From Spirochaetaceae bacterium (lineage in GTDB: Bacteria; Spirochaetota; Spirochaetia; Treponematales; Breznakiellaceae), in the NCBI GenBank assembly GCA_031269165.1, contig JAISZQ010000324.1, forward strand, positions 1 to 7,763: DNA of 7,763 nt. Direction: 5' to 3'. The notes beneath the pieces were generated by a model, which saw nothing but the letters and a program-made list of their open reading frames with translations, did not search any database and had not been told where the DNA came from. The position numbers and the translations under genes are program-made. Shown here piece after piece: positions 4,846-7,763 of this stretch; positions within the stretch are counted from its first letter, which is position 1; every line of letters starts with the position of its first letter.

Positions 4846-6636
4846 CTAACGGCGCAATCCGTCCAGCGTTTTTCGCATTTCTTCGCCAAAGGCAATGAGG
4901 GCGGCTTCGTCGTCGTTCTTGATCTCGCTTTTCAGGCGGGCTAGGTGCTCGCGGAGGGGAAGCTCGTTGATTTGCACCATCGTGAGGCCGCGTTTGAGGA
5001 GGGCGAGGGACTTTTCGTAGAACTCCATGATGAGGGAGAGGATGCCGACCTGTTTGGCCGGAGTGCAGTACATGTCGATGTCGTCAAAGGAGTTTTGTTG
5101 CAAGAAGCCGTTTTTGATGAGGTCGGCGGTGATCAATATCAGTTTTTGATTGTCGGGAAGCGCGTCCGCGCCGATCAAGCGGACGATTTCGGCGAGGCGT
5201 TGTTCTTTTTTCAACAATTCGAGGGCGCCACTTCGGGCGGAGTCCCAGTAGGCGTCAACTTTTTCCCACCACGGGCGCACTTCGTCGGCGTATTCGCTGT
5301 AGGAGTCGACCCAACTGATCGCCGGATAGTGCCGGGCGTTGGCAAGTTCGCGGTCAAGGGCCCAGAAACAGCGGATGAAACGCTTGGTGTGCTGGGTAAC
5401 CGGCTCGGAGAAGTCGCCGCCGGGCGGGGAGACGGCCCCGATGATCGAGACGGAGCCTTCGTTTCCGGCGAGGGTCTTCACACGGCCGGCCCGTTCATAG
5501 AATTCGGCGAGGCGCGTGGGAAGATAGGCGGGAAAGCCTTCCTCGGCGGGCATCTCTTCCATGCGGCCGGACAGTTCGCGCAGGGCCTCCGCCCAGCGGC
5601 TCGTGGAGTCGGCCATGATCGCCACGTCGTAGCCCATGTCGCGGTAGTACTCGGCGAGGGTAACGCCGGTGTAGATCGACACTTCGCGGGCGGCAACCGG
5701 CATATTCGACGTGTTGGCGATGAGGATCGTCCGTTCCATGAGGGAGCGTCCGGTGCGCGGGTCGATCAGTTCGGGGAACTCGGTGAGTACGTCGGTCATC
5801 TCGTTGCCGCGCTCGCCGCAACCGATGTAGATGATCACGCCCGCGTCGCACCACTTGGCGACGGCGTGCTGGGTCATCGTCTTGCCGGTGCCAAAGCCGC
5901 CGGGGATGGCCGCCGTCCCGCCTTTCGACAGCGGGAAAAACACGTCGATGACGCGCTGCCCGGTCAAGAGGGGCTGTTCGGCCCCCAACCGTTGGACGCT
6001 GGGACGGGGCTTGCGGACGGGCCACCACTGGGAGAGCGTTATCTCCCCGCCGGTAGTCGTGCGGGCGACGACCGCCTTCACGTCATAGTCGCCTTCCGGG
6101 GCAAGTGCCGAGAACACGCCGCGTATGCCCGCCGGAGGAACCATGATCTTGCACACCACGGCGCGGGTTTCCGCCACTTCGCCGACGATCATGCCGGGTT
6201 TCGCCTCGACCTTTTCGCCGCCCTGAATCCGGGCCGACAACGCGGCATCGGGAACAAAGCGCCACTTTTTGTGCCGGTCGAGCGCGTCGCCTGAAGAACC
6301 GACCGCCATAAACGCGCCGTCCTGTTGGTAAAGCGACTGGAGCGGCCGTTCGATGCCGTCATAGATCGTACCAATGAGCCCGGGGCCCAGTTCGACCGAA
6401 AGCGGCCGCCCGGCGGTTACCGCAGGAGCCCCGACGGCAAGCCCGGTGTCGTCTTCATACACCTGAATCACCGCGACATCATCCTCGATACGGACAATCT
6501 CGCCCAAGATGTGTTTCTCGCCGACTTCAACCACGTCAAAAAGCCCGGCGCCGCTCATACCTGAGGCATGAATGATCGGGCCGGAAATACGGATGACCCG
6601 TCCGGTAATATTCGTCAAACCTGTCGTGTTAGCCAA
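4846..6636 (-). CDS. atpA: V/A-type ATPase catalytic subunit A
   Basis: At 596 residues this is full length for the V/A-ATPase A subunit, which hydrolyses or makes ATP at the A-B interfaces of the A3B3 head and couples to H+ or Na+ movement through the membrane ring. The N-terminal beta-barrel has ISGPIIHASGM (17-27) and VELGPGLIGTIYDGIERPL (81-99). The A-specific insertion covers about 115-200. The P-loop is GGFGTGKT (246-253); many archaeal and Enterococcus proteins have GPFGSGKT or GPFGAGKT instead. Next come GCGERGNEM (272-280, with the catalytic Glu275), Walker B VAIMADSTSRWAEALRE (338-354, Asp343) and SVSIIGAVSPPGGDFSEPV (395-413). All key residues are present. The start is TTG at 6634-6636, overlapping the subunit E stop by 8 nt, with GGAGG (6643-6647) 6 nt upstream. 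Unusually, subunits B and D do not follow; a terminator and tRNA-Cys do. Confidence 0.97.
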   Translation of the reverse strand: MANTTGLTNITGRVIRISGPIIHASGMSGAGLFDVVEVGEKHILGEIVRIEDDVAVIQVYEDDTGLAVGAPAVTAGRPLSVELGPGLIGTIYDGIERPLQSLYQQDGAFMAVGSSGDALDRHKKWRFVPDAALSARIQGGEKVEAKPGMIVGEVAETRAVVCKIMVPPAGIRGVFSALAPEGDYDVKAVVARTTTGGEITLSQWWPVRKPRPSVQRLGAEQPLLTGQRVIDVFFPLSKGGTAAIPGGFGTGKTMTQHAVAKWCDAGVIIYIGCGERGNEMTDVLTEFPELIDPRTGRSLMERTILIANTSNMPVAAREVSIYTGVTLAEYYRDMGYDVAIMADSTSRWAEALRELSGRMEEMPAEEGFPAYLPTRLAEFYERAGRVKTLAGNEGSVSIIGAVSPPGGDFSEPVTQHTKRFIRCFWALDRELANARHYPAISWVDSYSEYADEVRPWWEKVDAYWDSARSGALELLKKEQRLAEIVRLIGADALPDNQKLILITADLIKNGFLQQNSFDDIDMYCTPAKQVGILSLIMEFYEKSLALLKRGLTMVQINELPLREHLARLKSEIKNDDEAALIAFGEEMRKTLDGLRR

Positions 6637-7246
6637 AAAGCGCCTCCGCGGCTTCCGCCCGTTTGGACAGCAACATCGCGTCCGCTTCGGCTTGTATCGA
6701 AGCCGTCATTTTTATATCGCCGGTCCATAGTACTATCGAAAAAAGCCCGTCGTCCCCCGCATCCCGCTCGTCAATACGGGTAGCGGCCAGCGACAGGCGG
6801 CCAAGTATCGTTTCGGCTTCCGCTTTAGTAAGGCCGTGCGCTTCGACTTCGAGACGGGAAAAATCGACCGCCTCATGTTGCCCGGCGGCGGCCTTCACCG
6901 CGGCGAGTCTCACCGCCAGGGCGCGTTCCACAACGGCAAGCACCTCGTTCCGGTCAAGCGTTTGAAAGAAATCGCGCATCGCCTTCTCAAGCACCCCGGT
7001 AATCTTGGAAAGTTTTGCCCGCGCCCTATCCATTGCCAGCCGCGCCTTAGCCTCAGACTTATTCTCGGCAATCTCCGCGTCATACCGCGCCCGTACCTCG
7101 TCAACGGCTTTTTTCAACTTCGCGTCCCAATCCGAGGATGCCGTTGCGACCACGTTCTCCGCGTTTTTCAGAATCTTGGCCGCCTTTCGTTTCGCGTCGT
7201 CAAGAATCTCCCGATGTATGTTGTCGGTTGATAACAATTCTTCCAT
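6629..7246 (-). CDS. atpE: V/A-type ATPase subunit E (peripheral stalk)
   Basis: The 205-residue product has a long charged, Ala-rich helical N-terminus (about 8-100, e.g. DDAKRKAAKILKNAENVVA). A smaller alpha/beta C-terminal region follows, with LFSIVLWTGDIKMTASIQAE at about 166-185. This is the architecture of subunit E, which pairs with G/H to form the peripheral stalk holding the A3B3 head still. Sequence alone is low in complexity, and the position between F and A settles the assignment. The ATG at 7244-7246 follows the F stop by 3 nt (TAATATATG) and has no Shine-Dalgarno site, so it probably depends on coupling with F. Its own 3' end contains the GGAGG that serves subunit A. Locally it could be named ntpE or vatE. 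No G/H partner gene is present in the window. Confidence 0.88.
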   Translation of the reverse strand: MEELLSTDNIHREILDDAKRKAAKILKNAENVVATASSDWDAKLKKAVDEVRARYDAEIAENKSEAKARLAMDRARAKLSKITGVLEKAMRDFFQTLDRNEVLAVVERALAVRLAAVKAAAGQHEAVDFSRLEVEAHGLTKAEAETILGRLSLAATRIDERDAGDDGLFSIVLWTGDIKMTASIQAEADAMLLSKRAEAAEALFG

Positions 7247-7249
7247 ATA

Positions 7250-7555
7250 TTACACGTGGATGCCGATAGCCTCTCGAATCGCGTCTACCAGCGTCCGTCT
7301 CCCTTTCAAATGACCGGCAAGCCCCGGGATTTCCGCCACCAGCGGATACTGCCCCGTAAGCTGCCATGCGACTATCTCCTCGTCCAGCACCGCCGCCGTA
7401 CTCTCCTCCACGATGAGAATCCGCGCCTCCCCCGCTCCGGTTACCCTTTGGAACGCCGCCAACGCCTCATCCCTGTTCTCGACAGCCGCCCCATCCACCC
7501 CCGCAAAACGAAAGGCGGTCAACAACTCGCCCGACCCCAGGAAAAAATAATCCAT
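7250..7555 (-). CDS. atpF: V/A-type ATPase subunit F
   Basis: From ATG 7553-7555 the product is 101 residues, the usual length of subunit F, a small Rossmann-like protein of the central stalk that contacts D and regulates the rotor. It begins MDYFFLGSGELLTAFRFAGV, the family's opening strand and helix. It has ILIVEEST in the centre and the terminal helix RRTLVDAIREAIGIHV. An upstream in-frame extension to 7690 is open but has no F-like sequence and contains the predicted promoter, so I reject it. No Shine-Dalgarno site precedes the ATG; the promoter lies almost on top of it. F is the first gene of the operon, followed by E and A. Confidence 0.9.
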   Translation of the reverse strand: MDYFFLGSGELLTAFRFAGVDGAAVENRDEALAAFQRVTGAGEARILIVEESTAAVLDEEIVAWQLTGQYPLVAEIPGLAGHLKGRRTLVDAIREAIGIHV

Positions 7556-7564
7556 CGTGAAACC

Positions 7565-7593
7565 AGTATAGCATGTCGCGTGCCGCGCAACAA
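7565..7593 (-). promoter_or_regulatory. Sigma-70-like promoter of the ATPase operon
   Basis: On the minus strand TTGTTG (7588-7593) and TATACT (7565-7570) are 17 nt apart. The expected +1 is near 7558, only about 3 nt before the ATG of subunit F. This would give an almost leaderless transcript, consistent with the missing ribosome-binding site. Confidence 0.5.
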
Positions 7594-7695
7594 GCCACCG
7601 GGGGGCGCGCGTTGCGCGAATGGAAAATGGAGAAAGGGGGAAGTCTCCCACTGTCAACAACTTAAGCCAATGGAATATAAGAGTGGTCAACGGAT

Positions 7696-7763
7696 CACAC
7701 AGATTTTTAGTTTTTTTGTCCGCGAATGTACGCGAATGTATGCGAATACGCGCTGATGGGTAT
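7696..7763. repeat. Dispersed CGCGAAT-type repeat, copy B (cut by the window end)
   Basis: CACACAGATTTTT (7696-7708), TTGTCCGCGAATGTA and GCTGATGGGTAT (7752-7763) match copy A at 3568-3616. Copy B carries extra tandem units: CGCGAATGTA at 7721-7730 and 7731-7740, then TGCGAATACG. In copy A these 20 bases are absent. The match runs to the last base, so the rest of this copy, probably with the inverted ATTCGCGG end, lies outside. Confidence 0.75.

Noticed and set aside
4945..6294. 449-codon open frame on the plus strand
   Set aside because: It lies wholly antisense to the certain ATPase subunit A gene. Long antisense frames are common opposite GC-rich codons, and its product (repeats of Gly, Val, Asp, His) shows no domain.
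7556..7690. N-terminal extension of subunit F by 45 residues
   Set aside because: The added residues are not F-like and include the predicted promoter; MDYFFLGSGELLTAF is the normal family start.
7721..7750. CRISPR-like or iteron array from tandem CGCGAATGTA units
   Set aside because: There are only about three 10-bp units with no spacers, and a related copy stands beside the glycosidase, so it is a dispersed repeat.

Overview
The window is 7,763 bases of a bacterial chromosome, apart from one gene fragment coded entirely on the minus strand. The firmest genes encode subunits F, E and A of an archaeal-type (V/A) rotary ATPase. In bacteria this enzyme is typical of spirochaetes such as Treponema and of a few other anaerobic gut lineages (Enterococcus, Clostridia, Synergistetes, Lentisphaerae). 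Subunit A has the P-loop form GGFGTGKT, which I associate with spirochaete-like homologues. The dispersed CGCGAAT-type repeats and the large glycosidase also fit a gut or anaerobic, Treponema-like genome. That assignment is an inference and I hold it loosely.

Layout from left to right. 1-246 (+): the 3' end of an open frame whose KAHLWGERYWS stretch resembles Y1/REP-associated (IS200-like) transposases. 247-619: no gene, but a dense run of palindromes, including a perfect 13-bp hairpin over the stop codon of the fragment and an 18-bp-arm repeat containing the widespread GGATTGCTTCGC motif. 620-1285 (-): a nitroreductase-fold flavoprotein. 1343-3517 (-): a cytoplasmic six-hairpin glycosidase-like enzyme of about 724 residues. 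3527-3767: noncoding, with a dispersed repeat with inverted ends and a nested hairpin. 3768-4480 (-): a two-gene module, a 51-residue basic protein followed by a GNAT acetyltransferase with a GTGA overlap. 4515-4586 (-): tRNA-Cys(GCA) with a clear promoter. 4587-4845: noncoding, with a structured palindrome and a probable terminator. 4846-7555 (-): the V/A-ATPase genes F-E-A. 7556-7763: upstream DNA ending inside a second copy of the dispersed repeat.

How the genes work together. The ATPase genes form one tight operon: F and E are 3 nt apart, and E and A overlap. It stops after A, where subunits B and D would normally follow, so the catalytic A3B3 head cannot be built from this locus alone. 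The small-gene/GNAT pair lies directly downstream of tRNA-Cys with no visible promoter of its own, so it may be read from the tRNA promoter. Its architecture is that of a GNAT toxin-antitoxin module, but with an unrecognised small partner. This pair and the nitroreductase are visibly AT-richer (about 40-45% GC in sampled stretches) than the glycosidase and ATPase genes (about 60-65%), which suggests separate acquisition.

Two genes (subunit F and the glycosidase) have promoter-like -10 boxes so close to the start codon, and so little Shine-Dalgarno sequence, that leaderless transcripts are a real possibility.
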